Notes under the pieces: model-generated
What the model saw: only the letters and a program-made list of their open reading frames with translations
Databases searched by the model: none
Told to the model about the DNA's origin: nothing
In this document: piece by piece, positions 26,291 to 34,028 of the stretch
How the letters are laid out: every line of letters starts with the position of its first letter
Numbering within the stretch: the stretch's first letter is position 1
Program-made: the position numbers and the translations under genes
Origin: Gammaproteobacteria bacterium
Lineage (GTDB): Bacteria; Pseudomonadota; Gammaproteobacteria; DSM-16500
NCBI GenBank assembly: GCA_031291175.1
Contig: JARLJO010000004.1
Coordinates: 124,001-188,000, forward strand
Direction of reading: 5' to 3'
DNA length: 64,000 bases

Positions 26291-26806
26291 ATGAGGTTAT
26301 TATTAAATCGCCCTACAAAAGGATTTACTCTCATCGAGTTTGTTATTCTATTGTTGATTATTGCGATTCTTGCCATTGTGATTAATATTAATTGGCCGGG
26401 CAGCTCGCTGACTCTCGGAGCAGAAGCCACTCAACTAGCAACAGACCTTCGTTATACACAAGCCTTATCCATGACACAGGGCCAACGTTACTGCCTAAAA
26501 ATATCAGGCGGCACTTATCAAATTTTAAATAGTGCAACGGGCTCACCCATTCTGTTGGCATTCGGTAATGTGACTTCGATTTTGGGCAACGGCATCTCTT
26601 TCGGCAGTATCTCGCCAAGCGGTAGTGCTATGTTTGTTTTCGATGGTGCGGGCATACCTTACTACTCAGGCAGCACTACCTGCAATACAGCGAATGCACA
26701 AGCGGCGACACCTTTAGCGACCAGTGGATCTATTCCATTAACTGCCGGTGGTCAAACCAGAACGATTCTAATCAGCGCCGAGACAGGCCGAGTACTCGTG
26801 CAATGA
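26291..26806 (+). CDS. FimT/GspH-like minor pilin of the second pilin operon
   Basis: 171 aa from ATG 26291. An upstream TTG at 26261 lies inside the promoter -10 and is unlikely. Leader MRLLLNRPTKG, then FTLIEFVILLLIIAILAIV with Glu5, followed by GspH-like ATQLATDLRYTQALSMTQGQ. The body is beta-rich. First of four overlapping genes, and the operon start is marked by the extended -10. Likely part of a second priming/tip complex that uses the shared PilB/C/Q machinery. Confidence 0.87.
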   Translation: MRLLLNRPTKGFTLIEFVILLLIIAILAIVININWPGSSLTLGAEATQLATDLRYTQALSMTQGQRYCLKISGGTYQILNSATGSPILLAFGNVTSILGNGISFGSISPSGSAMFVFDGAGIPYYSGSTTCNTANAQAATPLATSGSIPLTAGGQTRTILISAETGRVLVQ

Positions 26807-27198
26807 AACATAAACAACGTGGTTTTACACTGATTGAATTAATCCTTTTTATTGTGGGCACGAGTATCTTGGTTGGCACGTTGTTGCTGACTTTTCAAGT
26901 GACACTTCGTAACACGCCACCGGTTCACTATGATTTGATTGCAACTCAACTGGCAGATCAATGCATGGAAGGCTTTATTGGTGAACGTCATTTGTTAGGC
27001 TATAGCGCCACAGGCTTGGCGTGTTCCGCCTCTCCTACCTTACCGACAATCTGCACAACCTTGCCTGGATATAGCGTCAGCGCCGCTATTACATGCGCAC
27101 CCACTTTAACAGGTGACACCACCACTAGCAAAACAGTTACCGTCACTGTATCGGGTTTAGGGAGCGCCACTCTTGTTACTTTGTTTGCGGATTATTAA
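26803..27198 (+). CDS. PilV/GspI-like minor pilin of the second pilin operon
   Basis: 131 aa, ATGA overlap with the preceding gene. Leader MKHKQRG, then FTLIELILFIVGTSILVGTLLL. Contains ATQLADQCMEGFIGERHL, like the GspI/PilV post-helix segment, and several Cys that may form disulfides. Confidence 0.85.
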   Translation: MKHKQRGFTLIELILFIVGTSILVGTLLLTFQVTLRNTPPVHYDLIATQLADQCMEGFIGERHLLGYSATGLACSASPTLPTICTTLPGYSVSAAITCAPTLTGDTTTSKTVTVTVSGLGSATLVTLFADY

Positions 27199-27199
27199 T

Positions 27200-27706
27200 A
27201 TGAAACAGAGGCATTCGTTAAAAAAAACTGGCGGCTTTACCCTCATTGAATTAGTGGTTGTGATCATGGTCATCAGTATTATTGCAGCTATCGGTAGTCG
27301 GATTCTCAGCCAATCTTTTTCGAATTATTTTAAAAATAAAAATTTGGTGGAATCGGATTGGCAACCCCGTATTGCTTTAGAACGCATGCAGCGGGATATT
27401 CGCTCCGTGCGCTCGCCTTCTGATATTTCCACAGCCACCGCCACTTCTTTTGTTTTTGTGGATACGGATGGTAATACCATTGCTTATTCACTGAGTGGCA
27501 CCAGTTTAATGCATCAAATCAATGGAGGCACAGCGCAAGTGCTTGCCGATGGCATCCAAAGTTTAACGTTTGCTTATTTTGATTTGAATGGCAATACAAC
27601 CGCAGTGCTGGCTAATATTCGTTTTATTCAGTTTAGTTTAAACGTAACGCAAAACAGTACCAACTATGTGGTTACCTCAGGCGTTTATGGTAGGAACTTA
27701 CCGTGA
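27200..27706 (+). CDS. PilW/GspJ-like minor pilin of the second pilin operon
   Basis: 168 aa from ATG 27200, one base after the previous stop. Leader MKQRHSLKKTGG, then FTLIELVVVIMVISIIAAIG. Contains WQPRIALERMQRDIRSVRSP, the PilW/GspJ signature, and a beta-rich remainder. Overlaps the next gene by 4 bp. Confidence 0.86.
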   Translation: MKQRHSLKKTGGFTLIELVVVIMVISIIAAIGSRILSQSFSNYFKNKNLVESDWQPRIALERMQRDIRSVRSPSDISTATATSFVFVDTDGNTIAYSLSGTSLMHQINGGTAQVLADGIQSLTFAYFDLNGNTTAVLANIRFIQFSLNVTQNSTNYVVTSGVYGRNLP

Positions 27707-29346
27707 TAAGAATGCAAAAATCCAAACTGTTTAATCAACGTGGTTACCTTGTTATTTTGCTTGCAATCATGATAGTCATTGTGGGCTTCATTGCTGCCAC
27801 AGCGACTAGCTTATTTTATGGTGGGGCATTCTCGACGAGCGCGCACTATCAATCGGATTCAGCGCTTTATCTTGCGGAAGCAGGCCTGGAGCATGGAACA
27901 CATAAATTATTAGAGTCCACAGTTGCTAATCGGTTAACGTGCTTAGGCTTTAGCACAACACCGATCACCAATGCTGTGGGCAATGGCAGCTACTCATTGA
28001 CTTCTTCCGGCGCTCCTTTATATGCGGGCTCACCGACTGCCGCCACTACATTATCAAGTGCTATTACCACTACCAGCACTTCAATTCCCGTGGGATCCAC
28101 CGCCGCCTATGCGCCTATGGGTCGCGTGATGATTGACAGAGAACGTATTAACTATGGCGCGGTGACAGCAACCAGCTTTACCCAGCTGACTCGCGGCGTG
28201 GATAGCACCACAGCCGCCGCTCATGCCAGTGGCACAACAGTCGGGCAATATCTGTGTAATCTTATCTCGCAAGCGGGTGTGCCGAATCTCGCATCCCCCC
28301 AGGGCAAGCGGGTCCTACAAAATTACGCGCAGCTACAAGAAGCTTTTGCGGTGGGTGACGCGACTGCCGGCGGACACTTTACCATCGGCATTTTTAATTA
28401 TCCCACGGAATTATCTTGGTATAACCTCAATACAACGGGTGGCGTTACAGTCAATGGCATTAACATGATCTCTTATACCGATGGCTGGTTGGTGGGTAAC
28501 AATTTTCTGGAACACTGGAACGGTAACACCGGCACTCTTTATACCGCCCCCGTCAATGTGAATTATCGAAGTGTTTATTGTGTCTCAGCCAATGATTGTC
28601 ACGCCGTCGGTGATAATACCCCGGGAAATACTGCTACGGCCCCGACCATTATCCGTTGGACAAGCGCAGGTAATGCCTGGACCAGGCTCACTCCCACTAG
28701 CAATGCCGTGGGAAGTAACCTAAGAAGCGTTCATTGTAGTTCGACTGCCGATTGCTGGGCGGTTGGCGATGTCGGGGTAGGCGGACGGACTCAGGGAAAC
28801 CGTTTTTATCATTGGGCCACTTCAAGTTGGGTGGGCATTACCATTCCAGGTGCATTGGGTGCTGCATTTCCGTTTAACGGTGTTTTTTGTAATGCAGCAA
28901 ACGATTGTTGGGCGGTCGGCCTAACCAACAATTTTGCGCGCTTAACCAATGGAACCACTTGGACGGCTGTTGCAACGGGCTTACCCAATGTGCAATACAA
29001 CAGCATTTTTTGTAATAGCACTAGCGATTGCTGGGTAGTTGGAAATGTGAGTGGCAGCAATCTCTTTGTGCATTGGAATGGCACTGCATGGTCACGTAAT
29101 GGCTCAACACCTACACCTTTAACCAATTTAAATAGCGTTGCTTGCGCTGATACTAATGATTGCTGGGCGGTTGGCTCATCTACTACGGGCAATAATCCAC
29201 AATTTTTTCATTGGGATGGAACTAATTGGACTAACTATGTGAATGTGAGTAATGGCGCTTTTGCCAGTGCCACCCTGCGCAGTGTGTCCGTGGTTGGAGG
29301 TCATTCAGCCCAACCCGGGTCAGGATGGTCTGAAAACTTTTCTTAA
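27703..29346 (+). CDS. PilX/GspK-like minor pilin fused to a Cys-rich beta-propeller
   Basis: 547 aa. N-terminus is PilX/GspK-like: leader ending NQRG, hydrophobic YLVILLAIMIVIVGFIAAT without Glu5, and the SALYLAEAGLEHGTHKLL motif. Residues ~115-180 form a beta module ending RGVDSTTAAAHASGTTV. From ~255 onward come repeated blades: five C-x5-C-(W/H)-x-V-G motifs at 293-299, 345-351, 396-402, 437-443 and 481-487, each followed by an (H)W-G-W strand (FVHWNGTAW, FFHWDGTNW). A degenerate first blade lies at ~256-280. Likely a six- or seven-bladed propeller held at the pilus tip, analogous to PilY1 but fused to the pilin. Ends GSGWSENFS. Confidence 0.85.
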   Translation: MIRMQKSKLFNQRGYLVILLAIMIVIVGFIAATATSLFYGGAFSTSAHYQSDSALYLAEAGLEHGTHKLLESTVANRLTCLGFSTTPITNAVGNGSYSLTSSGAPLYAGSPTAATTLSSAITTTSTSIPVGSTAAYAPMGRVMIDRERINYGAVTATSFTQLTRGVDSTTAAAHASGTTVGQYLCNLISQAGVPNLASPQGKRVLQNYAQLQEAFAVGDATAGGHFTIGIFNYPTELSWYNLNTTGGVTVNGINMISYTDGWLVGNNFLEHWNGNTGTLYTAPVNVNYRSVYCVSANDCHAVGDNTPGNTATAPTIIRWTSAGNAWTRLTPTSNAVGSNLRSVHCSSTADCWAVGDVGVGGRTQGNRFYHWATSSWVGITIPGALGAAFPFNGVFCNAANDCWAVGLTNNFARLTNGTTWTAVATGLPNVQYNSIFCNSTSDCWVVGNVSGSNLFVHWNGTAWSRNGSTPTPLTNLNSVACADTNDCWAVGSSTTGNNPQFFHWDGTNWTNYVNVSNGAFASATLRSVSVVGGHSAQPGSGWSENFS

Positions 29347-29453
29347 TTCACTTTTGAATCAGGATCACTGTTGCTTCGCGCTGTATTTTGCTAAAGTATT
29401 CAGGTACTCATTTGCCATTTTGGCTAATCACCATGCGCATAAGGAATTGCCAG

Positions 29454-30545
29454 ATGAAATTCATTTTATTATTTCGATCTCTTTTTTTTCTCACCGCGTT
29501 TTTGTTAAGTTCTGTGACTTTTGCTTGTACCGGCATTCAACTCAAAGCCAAAGATGGCTCTATCATCAATGGACGTACTGTTGAGTTTGGTTTAAACCTC
29601 AATCTTAGCGGCTTGGTCATTCCCAGAAATTATCGCTTTCAAGGGACATTGCCGGATGGTACTCCTGGACTGACTTATACTTCTAAATATGCTGTCATGG
29701 GTGGCGGGATGTTTGGTGAAATAGCTGTCTCAGATGGCATGAACGAAAAAGGCTTAGCGATGGGAGATTTTTATTTTCCAAACTACGCAGGCTATGCCGC
29801 AGTCACGGCAGACAACAAAGCTAAAGCACTCTCACCTACTGAATTTTCTAATTGGGTTTTAACGCAGTTTGCGACCGTGGATGAAGTCAAAGCAGGTGTC
29901 AAATCTGTCGTGATAGTAGGTACCACACCAAAAGGATGGCCTGTGTTGCCGCCATTTCATTATGTGGTTTATGATAAATCAGGCAAAAGCGTTGTCATTG
30001 AGCCGATTAATGGCGAGCTCAAAGTCTATGACAATCCCGTTGGCGTTTTAACTAACTCACCTAGCTTTGATTGGCACATGACGAATCTTGCAAGCTATAT
30101 TAATCTTTCACCCATCAATGCACCTCCCGTCAAAGTGGATGGCATGAAGCTGCAACAATTTGGTGAAGGTTCAGGTATGCATGGTTTGCCAGGCGATTTC
30201 ACGCCGCCTTCTCGCTTTGTCCGCGCCGCGATTTTTTCTAGCGCAGCGATTCCCGCTGATAATGCTGAACAAGCTGTTTTTCAAGCCTTTCATATCTTGA
30301 ATCAATTTGATATTCCTTTCGGCTCAGTGCGCGCCGTTGAAAATAAAATGATGATTCCAGAATATACGTTGGCTACCATTGTTAGAGATCCACAAAATTT
30401 GAAATTGTATTTTAGAACTTTTGAGGATCAAACTATTAAAGTGATTGATCTTAAAAGTTTTGATCTTGATGCAAAGCAGGTGAAAAAAATCAGTATGCAA
30501 GGTAAGCAGCAAGTGGTGGATATTTCAAAATCTGCGACGGAATAG
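29454..30545 (+). CDS. Secreted choloylglycine hydrolase / penicillin V acylase family amidase
   Basis: 363 aa from ATG 29454, chosen because AAGGA lies 8 nt upstream; an earlier ATG at 29433 has no good site. Signal peptide ~1-24 (FLLSSVTFA) is followed directly by Cys25 (CTGIQLKAKDG), which as Ntn-hydrolase nucleophile becomes the mature N-terminus. Conserved GRTVEFG, SDGMNEKGLAMGDFYFP, VLTNSPSFDWHM and PPSRFVRAA motifs are present. The family hydrolyses linear amides (bile salts, penicillin V, N-acyl homoserine lactones). In a Gram-negative periplasm or exported, an acyl-amide or signal-quenching role is possible. Monocistronic. Confidence 0.88.
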   Translation: MKFILLFRSLFFLTAFLLSSVTFACTGIQLKAKDGSIINGRTVEFGLNLNLSGLVIPRNYRFQGTLPDGTPGLTYTSKYAVMGGGMFGEIAVSDGMNEKGLAMGDFYFPNYAGYAAVTADNKAKALSPTEFSNWVLTQFATVDEVKAGVKSVVIVGTTPKGWPVLPPFHYVVYDKSGKSVVIEPINGELKVYDNPVGVLTNSPSFDWHMTNLASYINLSPINAPPVKVDGMKLQQFGEGSGMHGLPGDFTPPSRFVRAAIFSSAAIPADNAEQAVFQAFHILNQFDIPFGSVRAVENKMMIPEYTLATIVRDPQNLKLYFRTFEDQTIKVIDLKSFDLDAKQVKKISMQGKQQVVDISKSATE

Positions 30546-30580
30546 AATGCTAATCTAGGTGCTCTGGATGCTAGTAAGGT

Positions 30581-30699
30581 GTTAACTCAAGAAGGGTCAT
30601 CACCTTATTCCAGCTCCAAACATCACATCCCTGTGATTTACGCCGCCATCCATGGCTTGCTCGTCGCTTCCATAAGATGATGACCCTTCTTGAGTTAAC
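30581..30699. repeat. 27-bp inverted repeat flanking ~65 bp
   Basis: Left arm 30581-30607 (GTTAACTCAAGAAGGGTCAT...) and right arm 30673-30699 are reverse complements with one mismatch. The interior has no ORF. Located 35 bp after the choloylglycine-hydrolase stop, so it may also end that transcript. Confidence 0.75.
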
Positions 30700-30831
30700 G
30701 CTATTTTTGTATTTTTACAAGAACTTCTCTATTAGTATTTTTACTGATTCAAGACCAGTAAAATGCGGCCTTTTTTTGTTTAATTGTTTTGGAAATATAG
30801 ATTGGTTGTACGAAACATTACGTTATCTCAT

Positions 30832-30904
30832 CGTTGGGCGACATCGGGCGACACTAGTGGGTTCTAACGATGTTGGGCTTCGCAAAAAACGCTCAGCCCA
30901 ACCT
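30832..30904 (+). repeat. GTTGGGC-type interspersed repeat, copy 1
   Basis: 73 bp containing the stem GTTGGGCTTCGC...CTCAGCCCAAC. About 80% identical by eye to 30970-31043, 138 bp further on. Repeats ending in this TTGGGC/GCCCAA stem are widespread in gammaproteobacterial genomes. Confidence 0.65.
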
Positions 30905-30969
30905 ATGTATCTCAATCAGTCCCGCTAATCTCAAAATTGCAACAGATACGAGACCTAATATTGCCTTAG

Positions 30970-31043
30970 CGTTGTGCGACATCAGACGATACTAGGGGGC
31001 TCTAATGATGCTGGGTTTCACGAAGAGCGCTCAACCCAACGCC
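30970..31043 (+). repeat. GTTGGGC-type interspersed repeat, copy 2
   Basis: Diverged direct copy of 30832-30904, with compensating changes in the stem (CTGGGTT...AACCCAAC), which suggests the hairpin rather than the primary sequence is retained. Confidence 0.6.
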
Positions 31044-31068
31044 TCTGCACCATGTCACGCGCTCATCA

Positions 31069-31100
31069 CTGGATACCGTGGACAAGCCACGGTACGTAGG
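31069..31100 (+). repeat. TACCGTGG-acaag-CCACGGTA hairpin repeat, copy 2
   Basis: Identical over 32 bp to 24149-24180 and continued by GGTTC, as at the element starting at 24197. Confidence 0.75.
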
Positions 31101-31166
31101 GGTTCTCTGTGCTAACAATGCTTTAGCGCACCTTAATCAAAGAAAATGCTTAGCAGAACCGCTTCT

Positions 31167-31203
31167 AAAATACAAAAATAGCGTTAACTCAAGGAGAGTC
31201 ATT
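31167..31203 (+). repeat. Third copy of the GTTAACTCAAG arm
   Basis: Matches the reverse complement of 30678-30715 over ~35 bp with three or four changes. It forms an inverted pair with that site around ~450 bp containing the tandem GTTGGGC repeats. Confidence 0.6.
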
Positions 31204-31296
31204 GCTACGTCGCTAGTCAAATTGACACCGCTGCGACCGTCAATTATGCACAAATTATCATTAACTTATAGGATTTTGGGTATTTTATGAAAGTTT

Positions 31297-31305
31297 TGTT
31301 ATAAT
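31297..31305 (+). promoter_or_regulatory. Extended -10 promoter (TGtTATAAT)
   Basis: Perfect TGnTATAAT 38 nt upstream of the ATG of the 894-aa gene; -35 not evident. The surrounding TTTTGTTATAATG closely resembles the site at 26251. Confidence 0.6.
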
Positions 31306-31343
31306 GCGCCACAATTTTTAAAAGCCAACGTGGAGCTCGTCTT

Positions 31344-34028
31344 ATGCGATCAAATTCAGTTACCGGCAGCAATACTGCTGCATCCCCGGTTCAAACAACC
31401 TCAGACAAGCCCCTCCTTCTTGGGTCATGTCAAGTGGAAGCAACGCCAATAACTGATGAGACGTTAGGCTATTTACGAAACCTAATTCTGCATGCCGGAC
31501 CAAAACCAGCCCCAGCCACGGCAGCTTCATCCTCAGAAACTCGATCTGGTGCTATGGGATCTGCTCATCCTGCTGCCTTCTATCAGCCACATCCGAATTC
31601 GCAAACCAATAGACCTGCCGAAATCGTTCTCTGCAACCAAAACCTGGAGGCAACTCTGCGACAAGTTCAAGACCTGTTTCCCGATATCAGCGCGGATCAG
31701 CAAACAAAATTAAGCTTTGCTGTTATGCATCTTTATAAGAATGAAAAGGGTTTTCTTATCAAAGAGAGTTGTTCACGTTTATTAAGCTATATCAATGCAG
31801 AACGCATGAGCGAAGAGGAAGCAGAAGAGCTGAATCATAAAATTGCTCACCTTCTCCAAAGTGGATCTACCTTAAAAAAGCAAAAGCACGAAGTGAAAAT
31901 ACTTGAAGTCATTATCCTGTTAGATCAAGCCATCAAAAAATATAAAAGTGAATCCTGGTTATACCTGACAAGAGCCGGCTACTGCTTATACGATCCCAAT
32001 CGAAAACACGAAGAAATTGCGCTAGATCTTCAAAGCGCCCAGGAACTTCATAAAGCGAAAATTGACAAGGACCCTCGATTTGATGAGCTTTATGCTTTAG
32101 CAAATCGACACTACACATTAATCTTGGGACAATTTGACATATCTCGAAAACATCACCAGAAATTGCTTGATGCCATACCGGCTGAGAAGCATGAACAGTG
32201 TCGACTATCTTTCGTTAAAACCATATCGGACCTTGCGAATAAAGTTTTACTACACAATAAAACACGGGGTTTAGATTACCTGCTTTTCTTAAAAGAATTT
32301 ACGCTTGAACCGGATGCTGCTCTTGATAGCATTATTGCAGATCTCTCTTTTAGCACTCGTATGTTAGCCAATCCAAAGCAAGCTAATTTGGATTTGCGCG
32401 CTGCCGAACAAGAAGCTAGCTTTTTTGAAGCCCAGGCAATGCAACAGCAAGCAGCATTCATGATTCAAGGAACAAAGTCAGCAAATCCCAACCCAGAAAA
32501 AATTGCTGCGCAGTTAAGAAAAGAGAAAGCACAAGCAATCAAACTGGCTCGAGAAAAGAAAGTTCAAGCGTTCGAATTAGCGGCAAAAGAAGAGAAAGCC
32601 GAACGCGATATCGCGGAAGCGGCGCGCAAAAAAGCCCAGCAAAAAGAACAAAAACAAAAAAGAGAAGCTGACGCTGAAAAAATACGTATTGCGACACAAC
32701 TGGCGACAGACAAAGCTGAACAGGAAGCCAAAGAACTCGCTGAGCGCACTTTACGAAAAGACGTTCATAAAACCTTGAAAAATCTTTTAGATCGAATAGA
32801 GAAAATGGATAAGCGGGAACAAAAAGCAAAGGCACCCACAGTGGCTGCAATTGCTGAAGAAAAAGCCACACCAGACCTCGCTGAAGACGCTTTACAACTT
32901 GGCGCTCGCAAAACAATGAATAAGCGAGAACAAAAAGCTTTAAAAAAGGCGCAGAAACTCGCGCAGCTTGATATGAAACAAACCCTGGATGATATTTCGC
33001 AGCCCGCCAATGATAGCATTGAAGCAAGCACTCAAATAGCAATGACATCTACAGTCACAGATGCAACAGAAATGAAATCCGATAAACCTACGGTCAATCC
33101 CGTGAATGAAGATTTGGCTATAGCTCTCGCTGAAACTATCGTTGCCAAAGAACCTTCCTTAGAGAACCCTCTTCATGAGGACACTCCGGAAAAATTGAGT
33201 GATGACGTAGCGCCATCCGATGCTTTGAATAATGGCACACCTGTTATGGCCGCGTTCCCTCAAGAGACAGCAGAACAAACTACAACAAAATCTTCCCCAT
33301 CAGACAGTGCAGCAGCAACATCGGTTTCAACAGAAGAAAGCTCGGCGAACGCACCTGCATTAAACCATTCTCATAGCAATAATCCTGAGGAAAAACACAA
33401 TAGTGACGAAGTTGCTTACGACGCATCAAGTATTCCTGCTAATAAAGCAATTTCAGAACAAGCAGTTTCGTCTCAAATGTCGCCAGCAATAGATACAACT
33501 GGCTTTTTACTCTCTAAATTAAACGAGCAAGCCCAACTGTGCGCCATGCAACAACAAGCCATTGCTTATTTGTATCATCAACAAATGGTGGCTATGCAAC
33601 CGCCGGAACCTATTGTGTATGTACCAGTACCTGCGTCGATGGTGGGATATCCTAATGCCACTATGGCATCTATGCCGGTACCTCAATTTGCTATGCCTAA
33701 TCCTTATGAGTACCAAGCTTATCCTTACGCTAACTCAAACATGAACCATAACCAAATGGGATATTACGGCGCGCCGATGCCTCAATTTTCTATGCAGGTT
33801 GGAAATCCGTATGGTTACCAGCAACAAGGGTTTAATCCTTATCCAGTGCAGCAAACGGCACCTGTATTTACACAACCGGAAAGCGCCTATGCAAGGACAA
33901 CAAATACTCCTCAGTCGTCAGCTAATCATCCTAATGGATTTATGTCGCGCAATAGAAGACAACAGCAACGTCCGTCTCCTAATCAGCCTGCAGCTAACTA
34001 TGAAACGAATCCTCAAATGAGACGCTAG
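31344..34028 (+). CDS. Large helical/coiled-coil protein with low-complexity Met/Pro/Gln/Tyr tail
   Basis: 894 aa, no signal peptide or membrane helix; GGAG 8 nt before the ATG. Layout: ~1-95 Ser/Thr/Pro-rich linker; ~98-350 alpha-helical and possibly TPR-like (SWLYLTRAGYCLYDPNRKHE, LANRHYTLILGQFDISRKHH); ~385-545 Ala/Lys/Glu coiled coil with a repeated KREQKA unit (490-495 and 527-532); ~550-715 acidic, disordered; ~725-850 Gln/Met/Pro/Tyr-rich with a repeated P-(V/M)-PQF-(A/S)-M...NPYxY unit (778-790, 811-825); basic end NRRQQQR. No family recognised. Monocistronic in an accessory region; candidate secreted effector or scaffold. Confidence 0.75.
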   Translation: MRSNSVTGSNTAASPVQTTSDKPLLLGSCQVEATPITDETLGYLRNLILHAGPKPAPATAASSSETRSGAMGSAHPAAFYQPHPNSQTNRPAEIVLCNQNLEATLRQVQDLFPDISADQQTKLSFAVMHLYKNEKGFLIKESCSRLLSYINAERMSEEEAEELNHKIAHLLQSGSTLKKQKHEVKILEVIILLDQAIKKYKSESWLYLTRAGYCLYDPNRKHEEIALDLQSAQELHKAKIDKDPRFDELYALANRHYTLILGQFDISRKHHQKLLDAIPAEKHEQCRLSFVKTISDLANKVLLHNKTRGLDYLLFLKEFTLEPDAALDSIIADLSFSTRMLANPKQANLDLRAAEQEASFFEAQAMQQQAAFMIQGTKSANPNPEKIAAQLRKEKAQAIKLAREKKVQAFELAAKEEKAERDIAEAARKKAQQKEQKQKREADAEKIRIATQLATDKAEQEAKELAERTLRKDVHKTLKNLLDRIEKMDKREQKAKAPTVAAIAEEKATPDLAEDALQLGARKTMNKREQKALKKAQKLAQLDMKQTLDDISQPANDSIEASTQIAMTSTVTDATEMKSDKPTVNPVNEDLAIALAETIVAKEPSLENPLHEDTPEKLSDDVAPSDALNNGTPVMAAFPQETAEQTTTKSSPSDSAAATSVSTEESSANAPALNHSHSNNPEEKHNSDEVAYDASSIPANKAISEQAVSSQMSPAIDTTGFLLSKLNEQAQLCAMQQQAIAYLYHQQMVAMQPPEPIVYVPVPASMVGYPNATMASMPVPQFAMPNPYEYQAYPYANSNMNHNQMGYYGAPMPQFSMQVGNPYGYQQQGFNPYPVQQTAPVFTQPESAYARTTNTPQSSANHPNGFMSRNRRQQQRPSPNQPAANYETNPQMRR

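Larger units (their letters stand above)
30546..31343 (+). other. 800-bp non-coding region dense in repeats
   Basis: No credible gene. Holds a 27-bp inverted repeat (30581-30699), a third partial copy of its arm (31167-31203), two diverged direct repeats (30832-30904, 30970-31043), a copy of the TACCGTGG hairpin (31069-31100), a small TTTTACTG/CAGTAAAA stem near 30738-30762, and at the right end the promoter of the next gene. It looks like accumulated remnants of non-autonomous repeats. Confidence 0.7.

Noticed and set aside
28809-29192. 127-aa minus-strand frame
   Set aside because: Antisense to the propeller repeats; its periodic PTAQQS pattern is a shadow of the CWAVG repeats.
30677-30928. 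83-aa plus-strand frame in the repeat region
   Set aside because: Built from the inverted repeat and GTTGGGC repeat sequence; no ribosome binding site or family.
31078-31290. 70-aa plus-strand frame
   Set aside because: Starts inside the TACCGTGG hairpin repeat and runs through another repeat copy; no coding signature.
32539-33048. 169-aa minus-strand open frame
   Set aside because: Lies wholly inside the 894-aa gene opposite its coiled coil; composition (Leu/Phe/Val-rich) is the shadow of Lys/Glu/Ala codons and no ribosome binding site is seen.
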